A stretch of 64,000 nt of DNA from Caballeronia concitans (GCF_001544615.1 NZ_FCNV02000004.1:310001-374000); one strand, 5' to 3'; shown: positions 18,701-28,064, numbered from the stretch's first letter. A program made the numbers and translations. The notes: a model not told the origin generated them from the sequence alone.

Positions 18701-18890
18701 TACGTGGATGGGCTCTGGAAACGGGTCCGTGAGAATTCCCGTTCGCCACTGGGAGTGTCGCGTGTCGTGACTGACGACTCCGCGGCGAGCCTGGCGCTTG
18801 GGGACGGACGCGGCGATCTTGGCCGCGACCCTTCATCCACGTGTATACGGCGGCGCTCGTCGAAACTTGATAGAGGCCGCGAGGCGGGCG

Positions 18891-19499
18891 TTACGGCTTG
18901 GGAATGCGGATACGGCTGATCATCAGCGAGCCGGAAAGCGCATAGACGAGCACGAGCGGATGCAGCGTGAAGCCAGCGATACGCCATTCGCCGAACCAGA
19001 GCTGCGGCCCGATTGCACCGAACCAGGCGGCGATGCCGAGCATGAGCACGATGGCGAACGATGTCGGAATGGGCGTGCCCTCGAAGTGCGTGACCTTGCC
19101 GCTTCCGCCCGACATCTCTTCGGTCGTCACGTTGTAGCGCGCGAGACGCGACACGCCGCACGCGACGAAGTACGCGAGCATCACGCGGTCGTAGAGGCCG
19201 CGCATGCCGCATCCATAGCCGATGATCGCCGGCGCGACGCCGAACGAGATGACGTCGGCGAGCGAATCGAGTTCCTTGCCAAGCAGCGACGCCTTCTGAC
19301 GCCACCGCGCGATGCGCCCGTCGAGCACGTCGAAGACGAGCGCCGCGAACACCAGCGCGCACGCCAGATAGATATGCAAGACGTCGGAGTCGTCGATGTA
19401 GCTGATCGTCGAGAACAGGGCGCCCGTTCCGCAGATCGCATTGCCCAGCGTGAACCAGTCGGCGAGATGGAAATCGCGGATCATCGAGAAACGTTTCAT
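18891..19499 (-). CDS. pssA: CDP-diacylglycerol-serine O-phosphatidyltransferase
   Basis: This 202-residue integral membrane enzyme makes phosphatidylserine from CDP-diacylglycerol and serine, the first step to phosphatidylethanolamine. The CDP-alcohol phosphotransferase signature DG-x2-AR-x8-G-x3-D-x3-D is complete (beginning FDVLDGRIARW near residue 59), and about six hydrophobic helices are present. It is the short, membrane-bound type rather than the E. coli phospholipase-D-like type. I chose the ATG at 19497-19499 because MKRFSMIRDFHLADWFTLGN is the family-like start. Monocistronic by spacing. Confidence 0.9.
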   Translation of the reverse strand: MKRFSMIRDFHLADWFTLGNAICGTGALFSTISYIDDSDVLHIYLACALVFAALVFDVLDGRIARWRQKASLLGKELDSLADVISFGVAPAIIGYGCGMRGLYDRVMLAYFVACGVSRLARYNVTTEEMSGGSGKVTHFEGTPIPTSFAIVLMLGIAAWFGAIGPQLWFGEWRIAGFTLHPLVLVYALSGSLMISRIRIPKP

Positions 19500-19629
19500 G
19501 CTTGTTGTCTTTGCAGTCTTGGCTGTCGTTGCATTGGATTCGGGCGGCGCCGAGCACCGGCGGCCGCGGGACGGATCGAGTCTATCATCACGCCCCGCCG
19601 GCATCGCGTGCCGCAAGAGTCGGACCGCG

Positions 19630-19971
19630 TCAGTCGATGGCCTCGCCGTTACGCAGCACGCGCGCGTCGGCGAGCGCTTCGGGCGGCATCATCCGCGTGT
19701 TCACGCCCATCATGGGACGATCGCGGTCGACCGCGCGCCAGTGCGTCACGCATCCGCACGACGCGCAGCGATGAAACTCCAGCCGGCGCGCGCCCCACAT
19801 ATAGATGTCGGTCGGGCCGCAATCGGGCGCGAAGTCCACGCGCGACGGATGGTAATAGGCCCAGCGCGCGCCGTATCGGCGGCAGAGGGAGCAGTCGCAG
19901 TCGTTCACTTCGTCCGGGGCGGCATCCACGGTGAAGCGCACCGCGCCGCAATGGCAGGAGGCGTCGATCAT
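19630..19971 (-). CDS. GFA-family zinc protein (CENP-V/GFA domain)
   Basis: This 113-residue protein belongs to the family named after glutathione-dependent formaldehyde-activating enzyme. Zinc-binding cysteines are visible in order: SCHCGAV at residues 5-9, DCDCSLC near residue 30 and CASCG near residue 72. Most members have no demonstrated activity, so the role is unassigned. The ATG overlaps the stop of the SnoaL-like gene by 4 bases (ATGA), which suggests coupled translation. Confidence 0.85.
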   Translation of the reverse strand: MIDASCHCGAVRFTVDAAPDEVNDCDCSLCRRYGARWAYYHPSRVDFAPDCGPTDIYMWGARRLEFHRCASCGCVTHWRAVDRDRPMMGVNTRMMPPEALADARVLRNGEAID

Positions 19972-20366
19972 GAGACGGTGCGAAGCTGGGCTTCGATGGC
20001 GGCTTTGTCGATGACGGACCACACCTGCACGATCTTGCCGTCGCGGAATTCATAGAACACGTTCTCGGCGAAGGAGATGCGCCTGCCGTCGATATCGAGT
20101 CCGAGGAAATCGCGCGTCGGCGTGCAATCGAACCACAAGCGGCTTGCGACGAATGGCGGATCGGCGGCGAGCAGTTGAATGTGAAAGCGCAGGTCGGGAA
20201 TGTGCCGGAAGTCGCGTTCGAGCATTTGCCGATAACCGGAAAGGCGAAGGACGTTGCCGTTGTGCGTGACGTCGTCGTGTACGAACGTGCCGAGCATCGG
20301 CCAGTTCTGTTCGTTGAGGCAGGCGATATAGCCGCGATAGACGCCGGCGAGGTCGGTTCTTTCCAT
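19968..20366 (-). CDS. SnoaL-like / NTF2-fold protein
   Basis: This 132-residue cytoplasmic protein has the pattern of the SnoaL-like polyketide-cyclase/ester-cyclase group. An N-terminal helix (YRGYIACLNEQNW) is followed by HDDVTHNG, a Phe/Asp-rich strand set (LRFHIQLLAADP), FDCTPTRDFLG and FRDGKIVQVWSVIDKAAI at the end. NTF2-fold members vary widely in function, so no substrate is proposed. It is the first gene of a two-gene unit with the GFA protein. Confidence 0.78.
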   Translation of the reverse strand: MERTDLAGVYRGYIACLNEQNWPMLGTFVHDDVTHNGNVLRLSGYRQMLERDFRHIPDLRFHIQLLAADPPFVASRLWFDCTPTRDFLGLDIDGRRISFAENVFYEFRDGKIVQVWSVIDKAAIEAQLRTVS

Positions 20367-20471
20367 ATGAACGGTCCTTTGCGTGGCAAGGCTCGTCCGT
20401 ATGGTCGCACAATCGGTTCGTCGCGCGCACCGCCTCTGCATTCGGCCGAAGCGGTGCGCGTGAGCCGGTTA

Positions 20472-22214
20472 TCAGCCTTCGATCTTCGACATGACAGCCG
20501 TCGCGGGATCGTAGCGATAGCCCTTCTGCGCGAGTTGCTGCGCGATCTTGTCGCCGATGACGCGTTGCTGCGCCTCGCGGAACACCAGTTCGTGATCGGG
20601 CTTCAGGCGTTCGAGTTCGGTCGAAAGACGGCGCAACAGCGCGACTTCGCCGGTGCTGCGGGCATCGATGAAGAGAATCTTCTCGTTGGCCACATCGAGG
20701 CGCTGCTTGAGGTCGCGCGCATACGTGACCCACTGCTCCGCGTTGGCGCGCAGCTCGTCGTAGGCTTTCGCGTGCGTCTGGGCCTGAGCCGAAATGCGGC
20801 GCTGCAACCCGGCAAGCTCCTCTTCCCTGGCTGCTGCGGACGTCTGCAACGCGATCTTGCTATCGCGCAACTCTTCCCTCGCGGCGGCTTCGCTCTTCTC
20901 GCGCTCGGCAAGCTGTTCCGCGAGACGCGCGGCGTGCTGCTGCGCCTCGTCCGCGCGATGCCCGGCGGCGGCGGCGTCCTCGGACACACGCGCCAGTTCG
21001 GCTTGCGCAGCGGCCTTTTCCTCGCTGACGGCGTTGAGCTGAGCGCGGGCGTCGTCGAGTTCGCGCGTGACGCGGTCGATCGCTTCCTGTCCCGCCGATG
21101 CCCGCGCGCCATGCGCCGCGCTCGTTTCGCGCTCCGTCGCGAGTTCGGTTTCGAGCGACGCGACGCGCGTGCGGCTTTCATCGATCTGCGCGCGCGCTTC
21201 TTCGAGTTCGCGCTTCACGCGCTGCAACGCTTCTTCTTGCGCCGATGCATCCGCGTGACGCGCCGCATTCGCCTCGCGTTCCGTTGCGAGTTCGGATTCG
21301 AGCGACGCGACGCGCGTGCGGCTTTCGTCGTTCTGCGCGCGGACTTCTTCGAGTTCACGTTTGACGCGCTGCAACGTTTCCTCTTGCGCCGATGCATCCG
21401 CTTGACGCGTCGCATTCGCCTCGCGTTCGGTGGCAAGCTCGGCGCGCGCCGCCTGCAGTTCGGCTTCCAGCGCCGCGATGCGCGCGACGCTCTCCGCCGC
21501 TTCCTGCGACGACCGCTCCGCCAGTTGCGATTTCGCCGCGTGTTCTTCGCGCGCTTCGTCCCGCTCGCGAGCAACGCGCTCGATCTCGTCGCGCTTCGCC
21601 GACAACTCCGCGTTCAGCGCTTCGCGCGCCTTGCGCTCTTCGTCGAGCGACATGCGCGCGGCGGCCAGCACGGCATCTTGCGTCGATGCGCGTTCCGCGA
21701 GTTCCGCCGCGCGCGCCTGCGATGCCTCGGCGCGCTCGGTGGCGCCGGCAAGCTGCGCCTGCAGGCGCGCGACCGTCTCCTCGGACGCACGCAGCCCGGA
21801 CGTCAGTTCGTCGTGCTGGCGGCGCACGTCGGCGGCGGCGTCTTCGGCCGTCTGATAGCCGGCGAGCGCTTCGTCGCGCTCGGCCAGCGCCGTTTCGAGC
21901 CGCTTGCCCAGCAGATCGGCGCGCTGCGCGATGGCGCCGTGCGCCTCGTCCCACGACGCCTTCCTGAGCCGGTGCGCGGCGTTCATCAGCGCATCGGCGA
22001 ATTCCTGCGGCATGTCCGCCGAAAACTGCGCGGCCGGCATGGCGGGCTCGCGGGCGTCGCGCCAGCGCTGCAAGGCTTGCGCAATCGACACGGCCGAGCC
22101 GCGACGCAGCTCCGACCAGACGGTGACGGGGGAAACCGGTCGCCCTTCGTCGCTCAGACGTTGGGCAATCGAAATGACTTCTTCATCGGTGATGGTGTCT
22201 GCTTCTGTAAACAT
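20472..22214 (-). CDS. KfrA-like DNA-binding coiled-coil protein
   Basis: This 580-residue protein has an N-terminal KfrA-type DNA-binding region (residues 1-110: ITDEEVISIAQRLSDEGRPV, then TVWSELRRGS) followed by an Ala/Glu/Arg-rich coiled coil from about 110 to 510. A 49-residue unit starting ELATERE is repeated at residues 259, 308 and 357, the third copy partial and diverged. KfrA proteins are plasmid-linked regulators that bind inverted repeats and can form filaments. Here the gene sits in chromosome-like context next to a DUF1016 nuclease. The C-terminal 70 residues (SKIEG end) are globular and not recognised. Confidence 0.8.
   Translation of the reverse strand: MFTEADTITDEEVISIAQRLSDEGRPVSPVTVWSELRRGSAVSIAQALQRWRDAREPAMPAAQFSADMPQEFADALMNAAHRLRKASWDEAHGAIAQRADLLGKRLETALAERDEALAGYQTAEDAAADVRRQHDELTSGLRASEETVARLQAQLAGATERAEASQARAAELAERASTQDAVLAAARMSLDEERKAREALNAELSAKRDEIERVARERDEAREEHAAKSQLAERSSQEAAESVARIAALEAELQAARAELATEREANATRQADASAQEETLQRVKRELEEVRAQNDESRTRVASLESELATEREANAARHADASAQEEALQRVKRELEEARAQIDESRTRVASLETELATERETSAAHGARASAGQEAIDRVTRELDDARAQLNAVSEEKAAAQAELARVSEDAAAAGHRADEAQQHAARLAEQLAEREKSEAAAREELRDSKIALQTSAAAREEELAGLQRRISAQAQTHAKAYDELRANAEQWVTYARDLKQRLDVANEKILFIDARSTGEVALLRRLSTELERLKPDHELVFREAQQRVIGDKIAQQLAQKGYRYDPATAVMSKIEG
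21030..21440 (-). repeat. Tandem 147-bp coding repeats in the KfrA-like gene
   Basis: Two nearly identical 147-base units (21294-21440 and 21147-21293) and a partial, diverged third (about 21030-21146) encode 49-residue coiled-coil segments beginning ELATERE and containing QRVKRELEE and SRTRVASLE. A 49-residue period equals seven heptads, so the copy number changes coil length without breaking the heptad register. Confidence 0.85.
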
Positions 22215-22355
22215 AAGCGCCTCGAGTTACAGGCATCGGGCAAGGTGTGCCGGACGAAAGGAGGGATTATCCAACAAGTTGGCATTGCTTCCCGAATTTC
22301 GCCCGATGAAAGCGCCCGCGTGCCGCAAACCGCAACGATGCCGACCGAAGCGGCC

Positions 22356-23390
22356 TCAGTCCGCGTCCTTGTCGAGCAATCTCGAACGCGCCGCTTCGAT
22401 CGACTGATGCAGCTTCGCCTGCAGCGTTTCGCGCGGCGGCAGCACGGTCAGATATTCCGCCACGTGAATGCCGCTCTTGTTCAGCTCCAGCAGTTCGATC
22501 TGCTCCTGCTTCTTTCCCGCACACAGGATGATGCCGAGCGGCGGCAACTCGTCCGGTTCCTGTTCGTGCTTCGCGAGCCAGCGCAAATAGAGTTCCATCT
22601 GGCTCTTGTATTCGGCCTTGAACGCGCCGAGCTTCAGTTCGATGGCAACGAGCCGCCGCAGCTTGCGGTTATAGAACAGAAGGTCGATGTAGAAATCGTC
22701 CTCGTCGATCTGCAAGCGCTTCTGCCGCGCGACGAACGTGAAGCCGGCGCCAAGCTCCAGCAGAAATTGCTCCATCTCCCGAAGAATCGCGTCTTCGAGA
22801 TCTTTTTCGAGGTAATGGTCGTTGAGCCCGAGAAAGTCGAGGACGTAGGGATCTTTCAGAAGGGTTTCGGGTGCGACGCGCCCTTCGTCGCGCATCACGG
22901 CGAGATCGTGCGCAATGGCGCCTTCCGGCTTGCGGGAGATGGCGCTGCGCTCGAACAGCATCGAATGGATGCGCTCCTGCAGCTGCCGCGACGACCAGCG
23001 CTCGACGCGCGCCAGTTCAATGTAAAAGTCGCGCTTGAGCGGGTCGTCTATATAGATGAGCGTCTTGAGATGCGTCCAGCTCAATTGTCTCCGCACTGCG
23101 GAGACACTTTCCTCGTCGGCGAAGACTTCGGCGAGCCGGATGCAATGGCGCAGTTGCTTGTCGCTCCAGCCGCGTCCATAACGCTCGCTGAGTTCGCGCG
23201 CCAGCGTCGCGACGATCTGGCGGCCGTATTCCGCGCGTGCGCCGCGCAGGACTTCCGCCCGGACGCGGTTGCCGACTTGCCAGTAGAGCAGCGTCAGTTC
23301 CGCGTTGACGGCGGCGGCCGCGCGTTCGCGGGCTGAATCGATCAGCCGCCTGACTTCGTCGAAGAGCGATGAAGGAATGAGGTCGGTCAT
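22356..23390 (-). CDS. DUF1016 (YhcG-type) PD-(D/E)XK nuclease-domain protein
   Basis: This 344-residue protein has an N-terminal DUF1016 helical domain (LTLLYWQVGNRVRAEVL, YGRGWSDKQLRHCIRLAE) and a C-terminal PDDEXK_3 nuclease-like domain. The catalytic set is visible as DEDDFYIDLLFYNRKL followed by VAIELKLGAFKAEY near residues 250-275. The family is widespread on mobile and accessory DNA and is suspected to act in DNA repair or defence; biochemistry is limited. A perfect palindrome lies inside the gene (23086-23106) and again upstream of it (23419-23439). The start at 23388-23390 gives MTDLIPSSLFDEV. Confidence 0.88.
   Translation of the reverse strand: MTDLIPSSLFDEVRRLIDSARERAAAAVNAELTLLYWQVGNRVRAEVLRGARAEYGRQIVATLARELSERYGRGWSDKQLRHCIRLAEVFADEESVSAVRRQLSWTHLKTLIYIDDPLKRDFYIELARVERWSSRQLQERIHSMLFERSAISRKPEGAIAHDLAVMRDEGRVAPETLLKDPYVLDFLGLNDHYLEKDLEDAILREMEQFLLELGAGFTFVARQKRLQIDEDDFYIDLLFYNRKLRRLVAIELKLGAFKAEYKSQMELYLRWLAKHEQEPDELPPLGIILCAGKKQEQIELLELNKSGIHVAEYLTVLPPRETLQAKLHQSIEAARSRLLDKDAD
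23086..23106. repeat. Palindrome copy inside the DUF1016 gene
   Basis: TGTCTCCGC, then a 3-base spacer (ACT), then GCGGAGACA: a perfect 9-bp inverted repeat within the coding region for VSAVRR. The same arms occur upstream at 23419-23439. Confidence 0.8.
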
Positions 23391-23418
23391 ATTGGACGTT
23401 GGGATCGGCGGCGATGAA

Positions 23419-23439
23419 TGTCTCCGCGCCGCGGAGACA
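23419..23439. repeat. Palindrome copy upstream of the DUF1016 gene
   Basis: TGTCTCCGC, spacer GCC, then GCGGAGACA: the same perfect 9-bp inverted repeat as at 23086-23106. It lies 29-49 bases upstream of the DUF1016 start codon, a natural position for an operator. Which protein would bind it is unknown. Confidence 0.75.
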
Positions 23440-23497
23440 ATTGCCCGCGCGGTGCGTTGCATCGCGCAAAAGCCGATCGTAGCGCAAAGCGCCGTCC

Positions 23498-23920
23498 TCA
23501 GAAGCCGGGCGACGCCCCCGCGCCGTCGCGCCAGTCGGATCGCGACACCGTGCCCGTGCCGCCCGCCGCGCGCCCGAGAATCGCCCGCGTGCCCGGCGTC
23601 ACCGACATCGTCGCGAGCTGCGAGAGTTCGACCCAGCGCACTTCCTCGATTCCCGCACGCACGTTCGCACGCGGACGGACCTCAGGCGGAATCGCCACGC
23701 GAAAGACCTGATGCATGTGATGCGCCGACACATGCTGCCACAGGAACGCAGCCGCGTTCGCTTCGACGCACGTTTCCTCGTGCAGTTCGCGAATGGCGGC
23801 GGCCATCGCCAGTTCGCCGGGGCGCAGATCGCCGCCCGGCAGAAACCACGGGCCGCCGCGCTCCTTCACCAGCAGCACTGCGCGATGACGAACCAGCAGC
23901 ACCGTTGCCCGAACCCTCAT
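23498..23920 (-). CDS. Nudix hydrolase
   Basis: This 140-residue protein begins MRVRATVLLVRHRAVLLVKE. The Nudix box is recognisable near residues 37-59: G-x5-E-x7-REL-x-EE, with Cys instead of the usual final Gly. The core catalytic Glu residues are retained, so pyrophosphohydrolase activity on a nucleoside diphosphate derivative is likely; the substrate cannot be read from sequence. Upstream in-frame sequence is Arg-rich and not conserved, so the ATG at 23918-23920 was chosen. Probably a single-gene unit. Confidence 0.82.
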   Translation of the reverse strand: MRVRATVLLVRHRAVLLVKERGGPWFLPGGDLRPGELAMAAAIRELHEETCVEANAAAFLWQHVSAHHMHQVFRVAIPPEVRPRANVRAGIEEVRWVELSQLATMSVTPGTRAILGRAAGGTGTVSRSDWRDGAGASPGF

Positions 23921-24122
23921 GCCCCCGTCTCCAATATGAAATGCCGCGCCGATGTGCAAACGCGTGCGGCGGTGTCTGCCAGCGCCACGCGCCCTTATGG
24001 TCAAATTCTTGTAACGCATAAAGGGCGCAGGGCGCAATCGGTTACACCGCTATTTCGGCATATCGAATGCGAAGTTGAGGGGTTTCGTCGTGCTATCGAA
24101 TGGTATGACGTTTGATGCTGCG

Positions 24123-24914
24123 TCAGAGATATTCGACGTTGCCGTCCACGCTGATTGCCTGCCCGGTCACGTTGCGCGCCGCCGGCGATGCGAGGAACAG
24201 CGTCATGGCGGCGATGTCGTCGACCGTGACCATGCGGCGCAGCGAGATGCGCTTCAAATAGTCGTCGCGCATTTCGTCGAACGTGATGCCGAGCGATTCC
24301 GCGCGGGCCGCGATCACGCGATTCATGCGCTCGCCTTCCACGACGCCGGGAAGAATCGCGTTGACGCGGATATCGCTCGGGCCGAGTTCGACGGCCAGCG
24401 ACTTCACGAGTCCGACGATCGCCCATTTCGTCGCCGCGTAGGGCGTGCGAAACGCATAGCCGAGCCGCCCCGCCACCGACGCCATCGCGATGATGCCCGC
24501 GCGATCCGACGTCTCCTTCAGCACCGGAACCGCGCGGCGCAGGAAGTAGAACTGGCTGTTCAGATTCGTCGTGATCGTGCGTTCCCATTGCGCCGGGTCC
24601 ATGTCCTCGACCGCGCCCGTCGGCCCCGCGATGCCCGCGTTGTTCACGAGCAGATCGAGTCCGCCGAGCGCGCGGCGTGCATCTTCGATGACCGCATCCA
24701 CCTGTCCGATGTTCGCGACATCCGCGACGCTCGCGTGCAATCGCGGCTGCGCGGCCTTGGCCTGCTCCACCGCCGACGCATCGACGTCGCAGATGAAGAC
24801 CTGCGCGTCCGCCTGAATGAACGCCTCTGCAATCGCCGCGCCGATACCGCTCGCCGCGCCGGACACGACCACGCGCAGTCCCGGCGCGGGCTTCAATAGA
24901 TCGAACGTGTTCAT
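24123..24914 (-). CDS. Short-chain dehydrogenase/reductase (SDR)
   Basis: This 263-residue classical SDR has a nucleotide-binding GAASGIGAA motif near residue 19, an Asp at the end of the second strand (CDVDAS) favouring NAD(H), NNAGIAG near 91, the catalytic Ser in MASVAG and YAATK near 160. It is the last gene of a minus-strand cluster with another SDR, an MFS transporter and a BKACE enzyme. It could oxidise a hydroxy-acid intermediate of that pathway (inference). Confidence 0.88.
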   Translation of the reverse strand: MNTFDLLKPAPGLRVVVSGAASGIGAAIAEAFIQADAQVFICDVDASAVEQAKAAQPRLHASVADVANIGQVDAVIEDARRALGGLDLLVNNAGIAGPTGAVEDMDPAQWERTITTNLNSQFYFLRRAVPVLKETSDRAGIIAMASVAGRLGYAFRTPYAATKWAIVGLVKSLAVELGPSDIRVNAILPGVVEGERMNRVIAARAESLGITFDEMRDDYLKRISLRRMVTVDDIAAMTLFLASPAARNVTGQAISVDGNVEYL

Positions 24915-24942
24915 GCTTCTTCCGTTGAATGGCTGCGCGGCG

Positions 24943-25695
24943 TCACAGCGTCATGCCGCCCGATGCCTCGATGACCGCGCCGTTGATATAGCTCGCTTCG
25001 TCGCTAGCGAGAAACGCATAGATGTTCGCGATTTCCTCCGGCTTGCCGAGGCGTCCGAGCGGCACTTGTGCGCGCATTTTCGCGAGGACGTCGTCGGGAA
25101 TCGTGGCGAGGATCGGGGTATCGATGAAACCCGGCGCGACCGCGTTCACGCGCACGCCCTTCGGCCCCAGTTCGCGGCTCCAGGTCTTCGTGAAGCCGAT
25201 CACGCCGAACTTCGCGGCCGCGTAGTTGGTCTGCCCGAAGTTGCCGTAGATGCCGACCACCGAACTCGCGTTCAGGATCACGCCCGAACCCTGCGCGACC
25301 ATGTGGTCCGCGACCGCCTGCGTCGCATGGAACACGGCGCGCAGATTCACGTCGATGACCGCATCGAACTGTTCGATCGTCATCTTCTGCAGGCGCGCGT
25401 CTCGCGTGATGCCCGCGTTGTTCACGAGCACGTCGATTCTTCCGTGACGCTCGCGCACCGTCGCCACCATCTCGTCCACGCGCGCGCGATCCGACATGTC
25501 GATGCAAAACGCGCTCGCTTCACCGCCCGCTTCATGGCCCGCTTCACGGCATGCATCGGCGACGCGCGTGAGCGCATCGTGGTTCAGATCGCACGCCGCG
25601 ACGATCGCGCCTTCGCGTGCGAACTTCAATGCCGTCGCCGCGCCGATGCCCTGTGCCGCGCCCGTGATGATCGCTACTTTTCCCTTTAGCCGCAT
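24943..25695 (-). CDS. Short-chain dehydrogenase, FabG-like
   Basis: This 250-residue classical SDR begins [20 protein letters not shown]. It has the TG-x3-GIG cofactor motif, NNAGIT near residue 90, Ser in NASSVVG and YAAAK near 155. The PGFIDTP and [10 protein letters not shown]-like regions (here [10 protein letters not shown]) resemble FabG-type beta-ketoacyl reductases. Its place between the second SDR and the MFS/BKACE genes suggests a catabolic 3-hydroxy acid dehydrogenase rather than fatty acid synthesis. Confidence 0.87.
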   Translation of the reverse strand: MRLKGKVAIITGAAQGIGAATALKFAREGAIVAACDLNHDALTRVADACREAGHEAGGEASAFCIDMSDRARVDEMVATVRERHGRIDVLVNNAGITRDARLQKMTIEQFDAVIDVNLRAVFHATQAVADHMVAQGSGVILNASSVVGIYGNFGQTNYAAAKFGVIGFTKTWSRELGPKGVRVNAVAPGFIDTPILATIPDDVLAKMRAQVPLGRLGKPEEIANIYAFLASDEASYINGAVIEASGGMTL

Positions 25696-25723
25696 TGTCT
25701 CGACCTTCTTGTTGTTGATGGAT

Positions 25724-27058
25724 TCATGAATGCGCGCCCGCCGCCGCGCCGACCGCCGGCCGCGGAGCCGCCTCGCGCCGGATCGCGCGAGCAAGCAAGG
25801 GTACCAGCAGCAGGCCGAGCACCGAAGCGGCGACGATCACCATGAAGCCCGAATCGCTGCGGCCCGTCGCCGTTTCGGTCATGCCGAAGAGATACGGTCC
25901 GACGAATCCCCCGATCAGCCCGATCGTGTTGATGAACGCGAGCCCCGCCGCGGCCTGGATGCCTTGCAGACGCTTCATCGCGATGGCCCAGTACGAGGGC
26001 AGCACCCCGCCCGCGAAGAACGCCGTCACCGCGAGAAGCACCATGCGCGCCACCGGGCTTGCCGTCGCGACGAACGCGCATGCGCCCGCCACGAGTCCCG
26101 CTGTGAGCACGCCGAGATACATGCAGTCGTTTCCATATCGACGATGAATGCGCGGAAGCACGAGCACGCCCAGCAGGAAGCCGACACCCACGCTGCTCGA
26201 CAGCAGGCCGACGATGAACGGCGTCTTGACGTGCATCTGCTGGATCATCGCGGGCGTGAAGAAGTACAGCCCGACAAACGCCACCTGATTCAGAAAATAG
26301 ATGAGGCCGATGAGCACGGTCGTCGGACGCTTGAGCGCGGCGATCCAGTCGGCGGACGTGAGTTCGGGATGACCGTGTGCGTCGATCACGGCGCGCTGCT
26401 CCAGCACATCGATTTCATTCTTCGCGAGCCAGCGCGCATTGCGCGGACGTTCGGGCAGCTTGAAGAACAGCACCACGCCGACGATGATGCTCGGAATGCC
26501 TTCGATCATGAACATCCATTGCCAGCCGTGCAGCCCGCCGATGCCGCCCAGTTGCATGAGCGCGCCGCCGAGCGGGTTGCCGAGCATGAGCGCAAGCGCG
26601 GGCGCGGTGTAGATCCAGCCCACGGCAACGGGCCGGTCGTTCGGCGCGAACCACAGCGTGACCATGTACATCAACGCGGGAAAAAGCCCGGCTTCCGCGA
26701 TGCCGAGCAGCACGCGCAGCACATAGAACGACCACGGGCCCTGCACGAACATCATCGCGGTGGAGAGAATGCCCCACGTCACCGCGATGCGCGCGATCCA
26801 CCGTCGCGGTCCCACGCGATGCGCGGCCAGATTGCTCGGCACTTCGAGCAGCGCATAGCCGATGAAGAAGATGCCCGAGCCGAGTCCGAACGCCGCCGCG
26901 CTGATGCCAACATCGACCGCGAGTTGCGCTTTCGCGAGCGCGACGTTCGTGCGGTCGAGGAACGACATGAAGTAGATCGCGCACATCAGCGGAATGAGGC
27001 GCAGCATCGCCTTGCGTGTCGCGATGCGGTGAGTTTCGTCGATCGATAGCGATGTCAT
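25724..27058 (-). CDS. MFS transporter, anion:cation symporter (ACS) type
   Basis: This 444-residue inner-membrane transporter has twelve hydrophobic segments. The ACS-family pattern [20 protein letters not shown] in the first helix is followed by [20 protein letters not shown] and [22 protein letters not shown] members import organic anions such as aromatic acids, sugar acids or phthalate. Here the substrate is probably the carboxylate consumed by the neighbouring SDR and BKACE enzymes (inference). Confidence 0.88.
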   Translation of the reverse strand: MTSLSIDETHRIATRKAMLRLIPLMCAIYFMSFLDRTNVALAKAQLAVDVGISAAAFGLGSGIFFIGYALLEVPSNLAAHRVGPRRWIARIAVTWGILSTAMMFVQGPWSFYVLRVLLGIAEAGLFPALMYMVTLWFAPNDRPVAVGWIYTAPALALMLGNPLGGALMQLGGIGGLHGWQWMFMIEGIPSIIVGVVLFFKLPERPRNARWLAKNEIDVLEQRAVIDAHGHPELTSADWIAALKRPTTVLIGLIYFLNQVAFVGLYFFTPAMIQQMHVKTPFIVGLLSSSVGVGFLLGVLVLPRIHRRYGNDCMYLGVLTAGLVAGACAFVATASPVARMVLLAVTAFFAGGVLPSYWAIAMKRLQGIQAAAGLAFINTIGLIGGFVGPYLFGMTETATGRSDSGFMVIVAASVLGLLLVPLLARAIRREAAPRPAVGAAAGAHS

Positions 27059-27125
27059 GGTGTCTCCATATGTGTCTTTATCGTTATGTCGATGTCACGT
27101 CATGGCGTGGCATTAAGGCGTGACT

Positions 27126-28064
27126 TCAGGGCGTCACTTCGTGGCGGCCCTTGAGGCCGAGCATGGCGCGCACTTCGTCGGGCGTCGCGATCTCGAACGA
27201 AAGCTCTTCGAGAATCCGCCTGATCTTGCGCACCTGCTGCGCATTCGATTCGGCCTTCACGCCCTTCGCGATATACACGCTGTCTTCGAGTCCGACGCGC
27301 ACATTGCCGCCCATGATCGCGCTCATGGTAACGAGCGACATTTGATGACGGCCCGCGCCGAGCACCGAGAAGTGATAGTTGTCGCGTCCGAAGAGGCGGT
27401 CCGCGGTCGAACGCATCACGGTCATGTTCTCCGGGTCCGCGCCCATGCCGCCCAGTATCCCGAACACGGACTGAATGAAGAACGGCGGCTTCACGAGCCC
27501 TTCATCGACGAAATGCGCGAGATTGTAGAGATGCCCGAGGTCGTAGCACTCGAACTCGAAGCGCGTGCCCTTGCCGCCGAGTTCGAGCATGATGTGCTTG
27601 ATGTCCTTGAAGGTGTTGCGGAAGATCATGTCTTCCATGCCTTCCACATAGTCCTTCTCCCAGCCATAGCGCCACGACTGAATCTTCGCGGCGACCGGAT
27701 GAATCGAGAAGTTCATCGAGCCCATGTTGAGCGAGCACATCTCCGGCTGCGCGAGCAACGGATACGCGAGGCGTTCGGCAAGCGTCATGCGCGTGCTGCC
27801 GCCTGTCGTGATGTTGATGACGGCATCGGTCGCTTCGGCGATTTCCGGCACGAACTGGCGGAAGATCTCGGGGCTCGGCGTGGGGCGTCCGTCTTGCGGA
27901 TCGCGCGCGTGAAGATGGATGATCGCCGCGCCGGCCTCTGCGGCTTCGATGGCCTGCGTGCGGATATCGGATGGCGTGAGCGGCAGATACTCCGACATCG
28001 ACGGAACGTGCGTGGCCCCTGTGACCGCGCACGAAATGATGACCTTGCGGCCTGTGGTATTCAT
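27126..28064 (-). CDS. BKACE (beta-keto acid cleavage enzyme, DUF849)
   Basis: This 312-residue zinc enzyme belongs to the family that condenses a beta-keto acid with acetyl-CoA and cleaves it to acetoacetate plus a new CoA ester. The founder is the 3-keto-5-aminohexanoate cleavage enzyme; the dehydrocarnitine-cleaving enzyme is another member. Metal ligands are visible in IIHLHARDPQDG near residue 50 and the Glu of VRVGLEDSVY near residue 250. I chose the ATG at 28062-28064, giving MNTTGRKVIISCAVTGATH. It is the first gene of the minus-strand operon and divergent from the AraC-type regulator. Confidence 0.88.
   Translation of the reverse strand: MNTTGRKVIISCAVTGATHVPSMSEYLPLTPSDIRTQAIEAAEAGAAIIHLHARDPQDGRPTPSPEIFRQFVPEIAEATDAVINITTGGSTRMTLAERLAYPLLAQPEMCSLNMGSMNFSIHPVAAKIQSWRYGWEKDYVEGMEDMIFRNTFKDIKHIMLELGGKGTRFEFECYDLGHLYNLAHFVDEGLVKPPFFIQSVFGILGGMGADPENMTVMRSTADRLFGRDNYHFSVLGAGRHQMSLVTMSAIMGGNVRVGLEDSVYIAKGVKAESNAQQVRKIRRILEELSFEIATPDEVRAMLGLKGRHEVTP

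Noticed and set aside
20175-23336. Very long open frame on the plus strand antisense to the KfrA-like and DUF1016 genes (over 1,000 codons)
   Set aside because: Product is Arg/Phe/Leu-rich without domains and mirrors the repetitive, GC-biased genes on the other strand; a codon-bias shadow.
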